Origin: Nocardioides ferulae
GTDB taxonomy: Bacteria; Actinomycetota; Actinomycetes; Propionibacteriales; Nocardioidaceae
Length of the DNA: 54,397 bases
Assembly: GCF_003660455.1 (NCBI RefSeq)
Contig: NZ_QZVR01000012.1
Span: 1-54,397, forward strand
Direction: 5' to 3'
This document shows positions 1 to 7,298 of this stretch, one piece after another (within the stretch, counting starts at the first letter, position 1; the number at the start of each line of letters is the position of its first letter). A program made the translations under genes and the position numbers. Below the pieces are notes generated by a model. The model was not told where the DNA came from. It was given only the letters and a program-made list of their open reading frames with translations, and ran no database searches.

Positions 1-2
1 AG

Positions 3-848
3 ACACTCCTCTTGGTGTCGGCGATGACCTCGGTCGCCATCACCTTCGGCATCATCGCGGCGGTCATCGAGCCCGCCTACCACTTCTTCCGCGAGGTGCC
101 CCTCGGCGACTTCTTCTCCACCACCGACGAGATCGGCAGAGGGGTGAAGCCGGCCGTACTGCCGCTGCTCGTCGGCACCGCCCTGACCACCGTCATCGCG
201 CTGGCGCTGGCGGTGCCGCTGGGTCTGGGCGCGGCCATGTACCTCTCGGAGTACGCCAGCCCCCGGGCACGCAAGTGGCTCAAGCCGACGGTGGAGCTTC
301 TGGCCGGCGTCCCGTCCGTGGTCTACGGGTTCTTCGCGGTCTTCTTCGTCACCCCGGTGGTCCTGCAGGGCTGGCTCGGGTTGGAGGTGAACTTCACGAA
401 CGCCTGGTCGGCGGGCCTGGTGCTGGGCGTGATGATCATCCCGACCGTCGCCTCGCTGTCGGAGGACGCGATGTCCGCGGTGCCGCAAGCGCTGCGCCAG
501 GGCTCGCTGGCGATGGGGGCCAACCGGATGCAGACCACCCTGCGGGTCGTCTTCCCCGCAGCCCTCTCGGGGATCGCGGCCGCCATCGTGCTCGGGCTCT
601 CCCGCGCCGTCGGCGAGACGATGATCGTGACGATGGCCGGCGGCGCGGTGAAGAACATGTCGCTCGACCCCGGTGAGCCGCACATGACGATGACCGGCTT
701 CATCGCGATCACCGCGAAGGGTGAGAACCCGGTGGGGTCGGCCGACTACAACATGCTGTTCGCGGTGGGGCTGCTGCTCTTCGTGATCACCTTCATCATC
801 AACGCGATCTCGATCTCGATCGTCCGACGGTACAGGCAGGCCTACTGA
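3..848 (+). CDS. pstC: Phosphate ABC transporter permease PstC (5' partial)
   Basis: This is one of the two membrane permeases of the high-affinity PstSCAB phosphate importer. The reading frame is open to the left edge of the window, so the N-terminus lies outside; about 281 residues are visible. The visible part shows five to six hydrophobic segments. The binding-protein-dependent transport loop contains ALRQGSLAMGANRMQTT followed by ALSGIAAAIVLGLSRAVGET, which is the EAA-type coupling loop that contacts the ATPase and is typical of PstC. The stop codon overlaps the ATG of pstA (TGATG), indicating translational coupling in a pstCAB operon. PstS, not seen here, is expected upstream. Identification is firm because pstA and pstB follow in the usual order. 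Confidence 0.95.
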   Translation, partial: TLLLVSAMTSVAITFGIIAAVIEPAYHFFREVPLGDFFSTTDEIGRGVKPAVLPLLVGTALTTVIALALAVPLGLGAAMYLSEYASPRARKWLKPTVELLAGVPSVVYGFFAVFFVTPVVLQGWLGLEVNFTNAWSAGLVLGVMIIPTVASLSEDAMSAVPQALRQGSLAMGANRMQTTLRVVFPAALSGIAAAIVLGLSRAVGETMIVTMAGGAVKNMSLDPGEPHMTMTGFIAITAKGENPVGSADYNMLFAVGLLLFVITFIINAISISIVRRYRQAY

Positions 849-1762
849 TGAGCGTCGCATCCACCGCCGCCTCGGCCGCACAGTCGAGCGTGCAGGCGAA
901 CCTCAAGGGACGCAGCCGCGACAAGAACCCCAAGTCGATCCTGTTCCTGGCCGCCCTCTGGTTCTCCCTGTTCTTCGGTGTCGTCGTGCTGCTCGCGCTG
1001 ATCCTGGACACCGCGATCGCCGGTGCACCCCGCCTCGACGGCGAGCTCTTCACCAACTACGAGTCGCGGATCAACAGGGACGAGACCGGCTTCCGGGCCG
1101 GCATCCTCGGGTCGGTCTGGCTGATGGTGACCACGGCGATCCTGGCGATCCCACTGGGCATCGGGGCAGCGGTCCATCTGGAGGAGTTCGCGGACTCCCG
1201 CACCTGGTACAACCGGCTGGTCGAGGTGAACCTGCAGAACCTGGCCGCCGTACCCTCGATCATCTACGGCATGCTCGCCGTGGCGATCATGGGACTGCTC
1301 GGGTTCACCTACAAGGGCATCGTGCTCGGCGGCGCGATCGCGTTGGCGCTGTTGATCCTCCCGGTGGTCATCATCACGACCCGCGAGGCGATTCGCGCGG
1401 TGCCCGAAGAGATCCGGCAGGGTTCGCTGGCGTTGGGCGCGACCGTGTGGCAGACCACCTGGCGCAACACCCTGCCGTCGGCCGTGCCGGGCATCGCCAC
1501 CGGCACCATCCTCGGACTCTCCCGTGCGATCGGGGAGGCCGCACCGCTGATCATCCTCGGGCTCGCGGTTGTGCGTGAGGATCCGGCCGGCCTGCTCGAC
1601 AAGGTCGTGGCGCTGCCGATCCAGATCTTCCAGCTCTCGTCCGAGTCGCACGAGGAGTACCAGATCGCGGCGTCGGCCGCGATCATCGTGCTGCTCGCGA
1701 TGATCCTGGGCATGAACGCCCTGGCCATCTTCATCCGCAACAAGTTCCAGCGATCCTGGTAA
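848..1762 (+). CDS. pstA: Phosphate ABC transporter permease PstA
   Basis: This 304-residue inner-membrane permease pairs with PstC to form the phosphate channel. The cytoplasmic N-terminus (about 40 residues) is followed by a first membrane span near residues 33-57, then the conserved permease core. The EAA-like coupling loop is visible as [19 protein letters not shown], followed by [19 protein letters not shown]. The ATG overlaps the pstC stop by one base, so translation is coupled. The reading frame ends 11 bases before the pstB start, with a purine-rich ribosome site AAGGGG in the gap. Length fits the family (about 280-300 residues). Confidence 0.95.
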   Translation: MSVASTAASAAQSSVQANLKGRSRDKNPKSILFLAALWFSLFFGVVVLLALILDTAIAGAPRLDGELFTNYESRINRDETGFRAGILGSVWLMVTTAILAIPLGIGAAVHLEEFADSRTWYNRLVEVNLQNLAAVPSIIYGMLAVAIMGLLGFTYKGIVLGGAIALALLILPVVIITTREAIRAVPEEIRQGSLALGATVWQTTWRNTLPSAVPGIATGTILGLSRAIGEAAPLIILGLAVVREDPAGLLDKVVALPIQIFQLSSESHEEYQIAASAAIIVLLAMILGMNALAIFIRNKFQRSW

Positions 1763-1773
1763 GGGGACGCCAC

Positions 1774-2670
1774 ATGTCCATCAAGCCCGCCACCGCCTCC
1801 ACGGCGCCGTCCACCCACGACGGCCGGCACGTGGATACGCTCGCGACCGTGCACCAGGACGCCGAACGAGAGCTGCCCGCGCTGCCTCCGGACCCGGTCA
1901 TGGAGGCGCACGGCCTCAACGTGTTCTACGGCGACTTCCACGCCGTGCACGACGTGAACCTCTCCTTCGGCCGCAACGAGATCACTGCGCTGATCGGGCC
2001 TTCGGGCTGCGGCAAGTCCACGGTGCTGCGTTGCCTGAACCGGATGAACGACCTGGTCACCGGGGCTCGCGTCGAGGGCGAGGTGACCTACCACGGCCAG
2101 AACATCTATGCCCGCGGCGTCGACCCGATCGCGGTCCGCACGCACATCGGGATGGTCTTCCAGAAGCCGAACCCGTTCCCGAAGTCGATCTACGACAACA
2201 TCGCCTACGGCCCCCGAGTCACCGGCATGAAGGTCGACAGCATGGACGACCTCGTCGAGGAGGCGCTGCGCGGCGCCGCACTCTGGGACGAGGTGAAGGA
2301 CAAGCTCAAGCAGTCGGCGTACGGCCTCTCGGGCGGGCAGCAGCAAAGGCTGTGCATCGCCCGCACGATCGCCACCCGGCCCGACGTGATCTTGATGGAC
2401 GAGCCCTGCTCGGCGCTGGACCCGATCGCCACCTCGCGCATCGAGGACCTGATGATGGAACTGCGCTCGGACTACACGATCATCATCGTCACCCACAACA
2501 TGCAGCAGGCGGCGCGGGTCTCGGACCGCACGGCGTTCTTCACCGCCCGCCCCGACGAGACCACCGGCAACCGCACCGGGCTGCTGGTCGAGTTCGACCA
2601 GACCACCCGCATCTTCGCCAACCCCTCTGACAAGCGGACCGAGGACTACATCTCGGGCCGCTTCGGCTGA
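1774..2670 (+). CDS. pstB: Phosphate ABC transporter ATPase PstB
   Basis: This 298-residue ATPase powers phosphate uptake by PstCA. Motifs in order are Walker [10 protein letters not shown] (near residue 77), Q-loop [15 protein letters not shown] signature [16 protein letters not shown], Walker [13 protein letters not shown] and switch histidine THNMQQA. It ends in the typical PstB C-terminus [10 protein letters not shown]. The protein carries about 45 extra residues before the ATPase domain ([12 protein letters not shown]...) compared with the usual 250-260. The start at 1774 has an AAGGGG site seven to ten bases upstream. A downstream start near residue 44 ([11 protein letters not shown]) is the main alternative. 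It is the last gene of the operon and is followed by a strong palindrome. Confidence 0.96.
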   Translation: MSIKPATASTAPSTHDGRHVDTLATVHQDAERELPALPPDPVMEAHGLNVFYGDFHAVHDVNLSFGRNEITALIGPSGCGKSTVLRCLNRMNDLVTGARVEGEVTYHGQNIYARGVDPIAVRTHIGMVFQKPNPFPKSIYDNIAYGPRVTGMKVDSMDDLVEEALRGAALWDEVKDKLKQSAYGLSGGQQQRLCIARTIATRPDVILMDEPCSALDPIATSRIEDLMMELRSDYTIIIVTHNMQQAARVSDRTAFFTARPDETTGNRTGLLVEFDQTTRIFANPSDKRTEDYISGRFG

Positions 2671-2681
2671 GGTCTCGCCCT

Positions 2682-2732
2682 CGGTCACACCAGCGCCCTT
2701 CGGGCGGGTCCATAAGGGCGCTGGTGTGACCG
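2682..2732. terminator. Palindrome family 1, copy 1, between convergent genes
   Basis: Perfect 19-bp inverted arms (CGGTCACACCAGCGCCCTT and its complement) flank a 13-base loop. It lies between pstB (+) and the secreted-protein gene on the other strand. The same arms recur at 10789-10838 and 34440-34489, also between converging 3' ends, so a bidirectional transcription-stop function is likely. There is no T-tract, so it would be an atypical intrinsic terminator. Confidence 0.75.
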
Positions 2733-2733
2733 T

Positions 2734-2815
2734 CGGCTGGCGACGTGCCAGCCGTCTTGTGGATGAGCGCAGCGCGGGGATACGCCGAGCGCGCAGAAGG
2801 GCGCTGGTCTGACCG
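2734..2815. repeat. Small hairpin plus decayed half copy of palindrome family 1
   Basis: An 8-bp hairpin (CGGCTGGC / GCCAGCCG, 5-base loop) occupies 2734-2754. At 2797-2815 there is a second right arm of palindrome family 1 with one mismatch (GGTCTGACC in place of GGTGTGACC) and no matching left arm. This looks like a degenerate second insertion next to copy 1. Confidence 0.6.
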
Positions 2816-2832
2816 AACACGGCCAGGGCACC

Positions 2833-3309
2833 TCAGAAGTCGACGCGCTTGGTGCTTCCGGTCTCGCACACGATCGACTCCTGGTGCGGTGCTCCGGTCC
2901 AGTTGAACAGGCTCGCCGTCACATTGAGCGTCCAGCGACTGGTGCTGGCGTCGATGAACTTGGTGTCGTCGAGTCTGGCGGCCGGCTTGGCGGGGGTACC
3001 CGATTCGGTGATCACCCGAGAGCCGTCAGCGCGACGCAGGGCGTACTGGTAGGTGACCCCGGCCTTGCCGGACATCGCGTGCTGAACCGTGTCGATGTTG
3101 ACGGTGACGCCGTCGATGACCAGCCATTCCCAACGGCACCGATAGTTCCCGGTGACGTCGACGGGTGCCGGTACGGTCGCGGTCCCGACGGAGACCGTGA
3201 CGCTCGACCGGTCGGTGAACGATGCGCCGGCGATGCTCGGGACGACCACGAAGCAGGCAGCGGCGAGGGCGACCGAGATCGCCCTGCGTGCGTTGTTTGC
3301 CAGCTTCAT
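2833..3309 (-). CDS. Exported protein, possible SipW-dependent substrate
   Basis: This 158-residue protein of unknown function has a clear export signal: MKLANNARRAIS, then a hydrophobic core (VALAAACFVVVPSIAGA) and then SFTDRSSVTVSVGTATV. The pattern of a hydrophobic core followed directly by a FTD-type motif and short beta-rich repeats resembles TasA/CalY-type proteins processed by SipW peptidases. Two Cys residues (in NYRC and IVCETG) could form a disulfide outside the cell. The start at 3309 is chosen because GAGAAGGAACC lies directly upstream; a longer frame exists but has no ribosome site. It lies 100 bases downstream of the signal-peptidase gene on the same strand, which supports a shared function. 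Family assignment is tentative. Confidence 0.7.
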   Translation of the reverse strand: MKLANNARRAISVALAAACFVVVPSIAGASFTDRSSVTVSVGTATVPAPVDVTGNYRCRWEWLVIDGVTVNIDTVQHAMSGKAGVTYQYALRRADGSRVITESGTPAKPAARLDDTKFIDASTSRWTLNVTASLFNWTGAPHQESIVCETGSTKRVDF

Positions 3310-3409
3310 GGTTCCTTCTCTCCGGGTGGTGACTCCAGTCTGACCCGGCAACTTCAGGTGCGGCTCGAGCGATCCTCAAGATCGGCGCAAGCCGCCGGGC
3401 GGGCGCCGG

Positions 3410-4474
3410 TCAGGCGCTGCGCTCGGTCTCGCCCACGAGGTTGCGCTCGTCGCGGAGGTACGCCGTGAGCGCGGCGTCGGCGCGGGCCGCGGCGGCGGCG
3501 AGCGAGCCGGCGAGGTCGCGGGCGGCGGCGAGGTCCTGGCGGCGGACGTTCAGCTCGATGACCTCGGCGAGGTCGTGCAGCTCGGTGGTGCCGACGGTCG
3601 TGGAGGCGACCTTGAGGCTGAGCGAGGCGTCCAGGGCGGCGTCGAGGTCGGCCGTGGTCAGCGCCGTGGCGATCCGGTCGACCCGGGTGGGCAGCAGTTG
3701 CTGGTAGCGGCCGGCGAAGCTGGCGACGAAGTCGTCGTCGGCCAGGTCTGCCGCGAGCTTGCGCAGCGCGGTGACGTCGAAGGCGTCCTCGAGGAGCGGG
3801 GAGGTGATCACGGCGGTCTCCGGGGACTCGTCGGCGGTGGAAGTGGGAGCTGCGGGGGTGGGCTCGTCCTCGTCGGACCTGCCCCAGATGCTGCGCAGAC
3901 CGATCAGCAGGACGCCGCCGAGTGCGGCGTACCAGGCGTAGTCCTGGACCCAGGGGTGGCGCAGGGCGCGGATCGCGTGGCCGACGTTCGGGACCACGTA
4001 GCGGGTCTCCCAGACGGTGTCGCCCTCGAGGGTGGCGGTCCAGTAGTCCTCGGCGTCGTTGGCGTCGCCCTTGGTCTTGACGGCGATGTCGCCGTTCCTG
4101 CGCTCGATGACCTCGGTGACTCGGTGGGTCTCGACCCGCTGGTCCTCGACGGGGATGTGGTAGGTGATCACGTCGCCGACCGCGACTTCGTCGACGGGCT
4201 TGGGGAAGGTGACGACGACGTCGCCGGGCTCGATCATCGGGGTCATGCTCTGCGTGAGCATGGTGATGGTGCGGTAGCCGAAGATGTGGGGGCCGACGGC
4301 CAGGCCGAGGAAGGCCACGATGCCGGCGACCAGCGCCAGGTTGAGCGTCCAGCGGCCCGCGGTGCGCAGCACGCGGCCGGCACGTCGCAGGCCCGCGCGC
4401 TCGGGCGCGGGGGAGGCCTGGGGGGCGGTGGCCCGGTGTTGGGGAGCCGGGCGCTCGAGGAGGTGGAGGCTCAT
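3410..4474 (-). CDS. ER-type signal peptidase I (SipW-like) fused to a degenerate Hpt domain
   Basis: This 354-residue membrane protein combines two modules. Residues 42-66 form a membrane anchor. The peptidase core follows, with the catalytic serine in QSMTP (Ser76), a THRV histidine (His117) in place of the bacterial lysine, and the KGDANDAED box; this is the SipW/ER-type Ser-His enzyme. A second span (about 179-197) returns the chain to the cytoplasm. Residues 231-341 resemble a histidine-phosphotransfer (Hpt) helical bundle (FAGRYQQLLPTRVDRI, then LSLKVASTTVG, then LHDLAEVIELN), but the position of the phospho-accepting His in the HxLKG motif is Leu285. Signal peptidases normally lack this extension. 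The start is supported by AAGGAG seven bases upstream. It lies just downstream of the TasA-like gene, its probable substrate. Confidence 0.88.
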   Translation of the reverse strand: MSLHLLERPAPQHRATAPQASPAPERAGLRRAGRVLRTAGRWTLNLALVAGIVAFLGLAVGPHIFGYRTITMLTQSMTPMIEPGDVVVTFPKPVDEVAVGDVITYHIPVEDQRVETHRVTEVIERRNGDIAVKTKGDANDAEDYWTATLEGDTVWETRYVVPNVGHAIRALRHPWVQDYAWYAALGGVLLIGLRSIWGRSDEDEPTPAAPTSTADESPETAVITSPLLEDAFDVTALRKLAADLADDDFVASFAGRYQQLLPTRVDRIATALTTADLDAALDASLSLKVASTTVGTTELHDLAEVIELNVRRQDLAAARDLAGSLAAAAARADAALTAYLRDERNLVGETERSA

Positions 4475-4537
4475 CGTCGGCTCCTTCCGGGCTGGTGAGA
4501 GGGGTTCGCTGTGGATCAGTGGGGGCGATCGGGGGAG

Positions 4538-4571
4538 CGGGCCCGCCCCGCCCCCGTGGGGAGCGGGCCCG
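4538..4571 (-). terminator. GC-rich hairpin between the TasA-like gene and the peptidase gene
   Basis: Arms CGGGCCCG at 4538-4545 and 4564-4571 enclose further C-rich/G-rich pairing (GCTCCCC with GGGG). It begins eight bases past the stop of the TasA-like gene and ends about 64 bases before the peptidase start. It could act as a partial terminator, giving more substrate than peptidase mRNA. No T-tract is present. Confidence 0.6.
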
Positions 4572-4578
4572 TCGCCGG

Positions 4579-5211
4579 TCAGCGGGTGGCGGTGGTGGTG
4601 ACCTGGGTGGCGTTGAAGGTGAAGCCGATGGTGTCCTTCAGCCCCTGGAACTCGTTGCCGGCCGTGTCGGGGAGCTTGAGGCTGACGAGCAGGTTCGCGG
4701 TGCGCGAGGCGTTGTCGTTGAGGTTGGTGGCGGCAAGGATGTCGACGTTGCTCTGCGCGACGTCGTTGGTCGGCAGGGACACCGTCTTGGTGGTCCCGCT
4801 GCAGACGTAGTTGGCCGACCACTCGGTGCTGCAGCTCTGGATAGTCATCTCCAGCCCACCGGCGGCGTCGAGGTTGGCGGCGCGGGTGACGCCCGGCTCG
4901 AGCGTGACGGCTTCCGGCGTCCCGGAGGTGATCGTGGTGGTCAACCGCACCGCGCCGAACGGCTCGCTGGTGGCGGTGCGGGTCAGGGTGATCGGCTTCT
5001 TGATGGTCTCGCCGGGCAGCAGGTCGGCGACCGCGAAGCTCGCGGTGGCGCCCTTCTCGATGTCGATCGTGCCGCTCGAGACCGCGTTCTCGGCGACCGT
5101 GGTGCTGTCGGTGAAGCCACCGAACGTCCCGAGCCCGGCGACACCGGCGGCGCCGGCGACCAGGGCCATCGAGGCGAGGATCTTGGTGGCGGAGGACTTG
5201 GCGATCATCAT
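4579..5211 (-). CDS. TasA/CalY-like exported fibre protein with SipW-type signal peptide
   Basis: This protein of about 210 residues starts with MMIAKSSATKILAS, a hydrophobic core (MALVAGAAGVAGLGTF) and then GGFTDSTTVAENAVSSGTIDI. The signature of a hydrophobic core, then a FTD box, then N..SGT.DI is the mark of SipW-dependent proteins of the TasA/camelysin family, which build biofilm fibres in Bacillus. The rest is beta-rich, with DLLPGETIKKPITLT (also typical of TasA) and a central Cys pair (QSCSTEWSANYVCSG). Two adjacent ATG codons (5211, 5208) follow AAAGGAAC; either could be the start. It is the first gene of a likely operon with the signal peptidase and the protein at 2833-3309. Function as a fibre in this organism is inference. 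Confidence 0.85.
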   Translation of the reverse strand: MMIAKSSATKILASMALVAGAAGVAGLGTFGGFTDSTTVAENAVSSGTIDIEKGATASFAVADLLPGETIKKPITLTRTATSEPFGAVRLTTTITSGTPEAVTLEPGVTRAANLDAAGGLEMTIQSCSTEWSANYVCSGTTKTVSLPTNDVAQSNVDILAATNLNDNASRTANLLVSLKLPDTAGNEFQGLKDTIGFTFNATQVTTTATR

Positions 5212-5574
5212 GAGTTCCTTTGGTGGGGGCGGGGCCCGGACCCGTTCCGGTGCTTCCCTGATGACCACAACTCTGGTCCCCGGAGTTCAAGGCTCGAATC
5301 GCTTGTCGCGCATGGTTCCCGCAAGTCCTGAGCCCGTTCCTCAAGCGAATCTCAAGGACCTTGAACGCCACCGGAGACAAGGCGTCCGAAAGGCCCGTCG
5401 CACCGTCAGATGCCCGCCGCCCGCGGGGTGCGTCGTACGACCTGGCCGCCGGGGCGACCAGGACGGATGACCTCGCCTGCCGCGTCGTACGAGGCGGTCG
5501 CCCTGACGACCAGGACGGATGACGCCCCGGACGGACGGGCAGATGCCAGGTGAACGGCCCGACTCAGCGGGGGA
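5212..5574. other. Intergenic region upstream of the TasA-like gene
   Basis: About 360 bases without a convincing gene. It must contain the promoter of the TasA-like gene and the 3' end of the pit transcript. No clear terminator for pit was found. A degenerate 52-base-period repeat occupies 5430-5523 (separate entry). Confidence 0.6.
5430..5523. repeat. Two-unit degenerate direct repeat, 52-base period
   Basis: GCGTCGTACGA occurs at 5430-5440 and 5482-5492. CGACCAGGACGGATGAC occurs at 5455-5471 and 5507-5523. Both pairs are spaced exactly 52 bases, so the segment is a partly diverged tandem duplication. Confidence 0.75.
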
Positions 5575-6576
5575 TCAGGGCAGCTGGAAGATGTACTTGC
5601 AGGCCCAGTAGACGCCGGCGGCGACGAGGCCGGCCATCGGGAAGGTCAGCACCCAGGCGGCGACGATCGAGCGGGCCACACCCCACCGCACCGCCGAGAA
5701 GCGCTTGGTGGCGCCGGCGCCCATCACCGCGGAGGTGATCGTGTGGGTGGTCGAGATCGGCGCCTCGAACGCGAACGCGGTGGTGTAGAGCACGCCGGCC
5801 GCGACGGTCTCGGAGGCGAAGCCGCGGGCCGGGTCGAGGTGGATGATCCGGCGCCCGAGGGTGCGCATGATCCGCCAGCCGCCGGCCCAGGTGCCGGCCG
5901 AGATCGCGGCGGCCGCGGCCAGGATGACCCAGATCGGCAGGTCGTCGTCGGCAGCGGCGAAACCGCCGGTGACCAGCGCCAGGAAGATCACGCCCATCGT
6001 CTTCTGGGCGTCCTGCAGGCCGTGGCCGAGCGCCATCGCGGCGGCCGAGATGGTCTGCGCGATTCGGAACCCGCGCTGGGTGCGGTGCGGGTTGCGGCGC
6101 CGGAAGATCCACATGATCGCGAGCATCACCAGGAACGCGGCGATGAAGCCGAAGATCGGCGAGCCGATCATCGGGATCACGATCTTGTCGACGATCACGT
6201 GCCACTTCACCGTCGAGCCCGAGGCGATGGCGGCACCGACCAGGCCGCCGATCAGCGCGTGCGAGGACGACGACGGCAGGCCGTAGTACCAGGTGATCAT
6301 GTTCCAGGTGATCGCGCCGAACAGGCCGGCCATCACGACCACCAGACCGTGTGAGCCGTCGCCGGGGTTGATCACCCCGCCGACGGTGTTGGCGACCTCC
6401 TGGCCCAGGAAGGCGCCGATGAAGTTCATGATCGCCGCCATGCCCAGCGCGATACGCGGGGTCAGCGCCCGCGTCGACACCGAGGTGGCGATCGCGTTGG
6501 CGGCGTCGTGGAATCCGTTGGTGTAGTCGAAGACGAGGGCGACGACGACGACCGCGATGACGATCGCGAGCTCCAC
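5575..6576 (-). CDS. pit: Low-affinity inorganic phosphate transporter (PiT family)
   Basis: This 333-residue multi-span membrane protein imports phosphate, normally as a metal-phosphate complex driven by the proton gradient. The PiT signature is visible near the N-terminus (DYTNGFHDAANAIATSVSTRAL) and again in the second half (GHGLQDAQKTMGVI). About ten hydrophobic segments can be counted; the C-terminus is AGVYWACKYIFQLP. It starts four bases after the stop of the DUF47 gene, so the two form an operon with the DUF47 partner first. With pstCAB and ppk nearby, this is a phosphate acquisition and storage neighbourhood. Confidence 0.95.
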   Translation of the reverse strand: MELAIVIAVVVVALVFDYTNGFHDAANAIATSVSTRALTPRIALGMAAIMNFIGAFLGQEVANTVGGVINPGDGSHGLVVVMAGLFGAITWNMITWYYGLPSSSSHALIGGLVGAAIASGSTVKWHVIVDKIVIPMIGSPIFGFIAAFLVMLAIMWIFRRRNPHRTQRGFRIAQTISAAAMALGHGLQDAQKTMGVIFLALVTGGFAAADDDLPIWVILAAAAAISAGTWAGGWRIMRTLGRRIIHLDPARGFASETVAAGVLYTTAFAFEAPISTTHTITSAVMGAGATKRFSAVRWGVARSIVAAWVLTFPMAGLVAAGVYWACKYIFQLP

Positions 6577-6580
6577 GGGG

Positions 6581-7198
6581 TCAGGACTCCTTGACCGCGA
6601 TCTGCTCCACCGTGTTCGCCACCTTCTCGAAGGCGTCCACGGCGTCCTCGAGCGACTCGACGATGTCCTTGAGCTTGAGCACCTCGATGGTCTTGTACTC
6701 GCCCGAGAACAGCTTCGCGAGGGTGCGGCGGTGGTTCTTGTCGCCGGTGTTCTCGAGCCGGTTGATCTCGATCCAGTACTCCTCGAGCGACTGCATCGAC
6801 TGCAGCTTCGGCATCGCCTCGGCGGTCAGCTCGGCGCAGCGCTGGATCACCTCCACCTGCGTGGACAGCTCCGGCGGGAGCACCTTCACCTCGTAGACGA
6901 GCATCAGGTCGACCGCCTCGTCCATCATGTCCATCACGTCGTCGAGGCCGGAGCCGAGCGCGTAGATGTCCTCGCGGTCGAACGGCGTCACGAACGTGCT
7001 GTTGACCTTGCGGATCAGCGCGTGCGTGGTCTCGTCACAGGCGTGCTCGGCCTCACGCATACGCCGGGCGACGTCCTCGTGGTCGGCACCGTCGCCGAGC
7101 ATCTCGGCAAGGATCGCAGCGCCCTTGACGAGGTGCTGCGCCGACTCGGTGAAGAGGTCGTAGAAAGACGTGTCGACCGGGCGGAATCGCAAACCCAC
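6581..7198 (-). CDS. DUF47/PhoU-like Pit accessory protein
   Basis: This 205-residue, mostly helical, acidic protein belongs to the DUF47 family, PhoU-like partners of PiT transporters that are thought to regulate phosphate flux. Typical segments are TSFYDLFTESAQHL at the N-terminus, REAEHACDETTHALIRKVNSTFVTPFDREDI in the middle and IEINRLENTGDKNHR followed by LKDIVESLEDAVDAFEKVANTVE at the C-terminus. Acidic residues in EAEHACDE and ENTGD could bind metal. The GTG start at 7198 has AGGAG seven bases upstream. It precedes pit by four bases on the same strand, the standard arrangement. Confidence 0.93.
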   Translation of the reverse strand: MGLRFRPVDTSFYDLFTESAQHLVKGAAILAEMLGDGADHEDVARRMREAEHACDETTHALIRKVNSTFVTPFDREDIYALGSGLDDVMDMMDEAVDLMLVYEVKVLPPELSTQVEVIQRCAELTAEAMPKLQSMQSLEEYWIEINRLENTGDKNHRRTLAKLFSGEYKTIEVLKLKDIVESLEDAVDAFEKVANTVEQIAVKES

Positions 7199-7298
7199 GG
7201 AGAACTCCTGGTGAGGCGGAGGCGAACGGCAATCATGCTAGGGGGTCGGTTCGTGAAACCCGCAAGCCAGGGCTTCCTCCGGTCTCCGGCGGATTCGC

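Noticed and set aside
4475..5380. Longer signal peptidase protein running from 5380
   Set aside because: The extension is the TasA-like gene read in the wrong frame; the ATG at 4474 has a good ribosome site.
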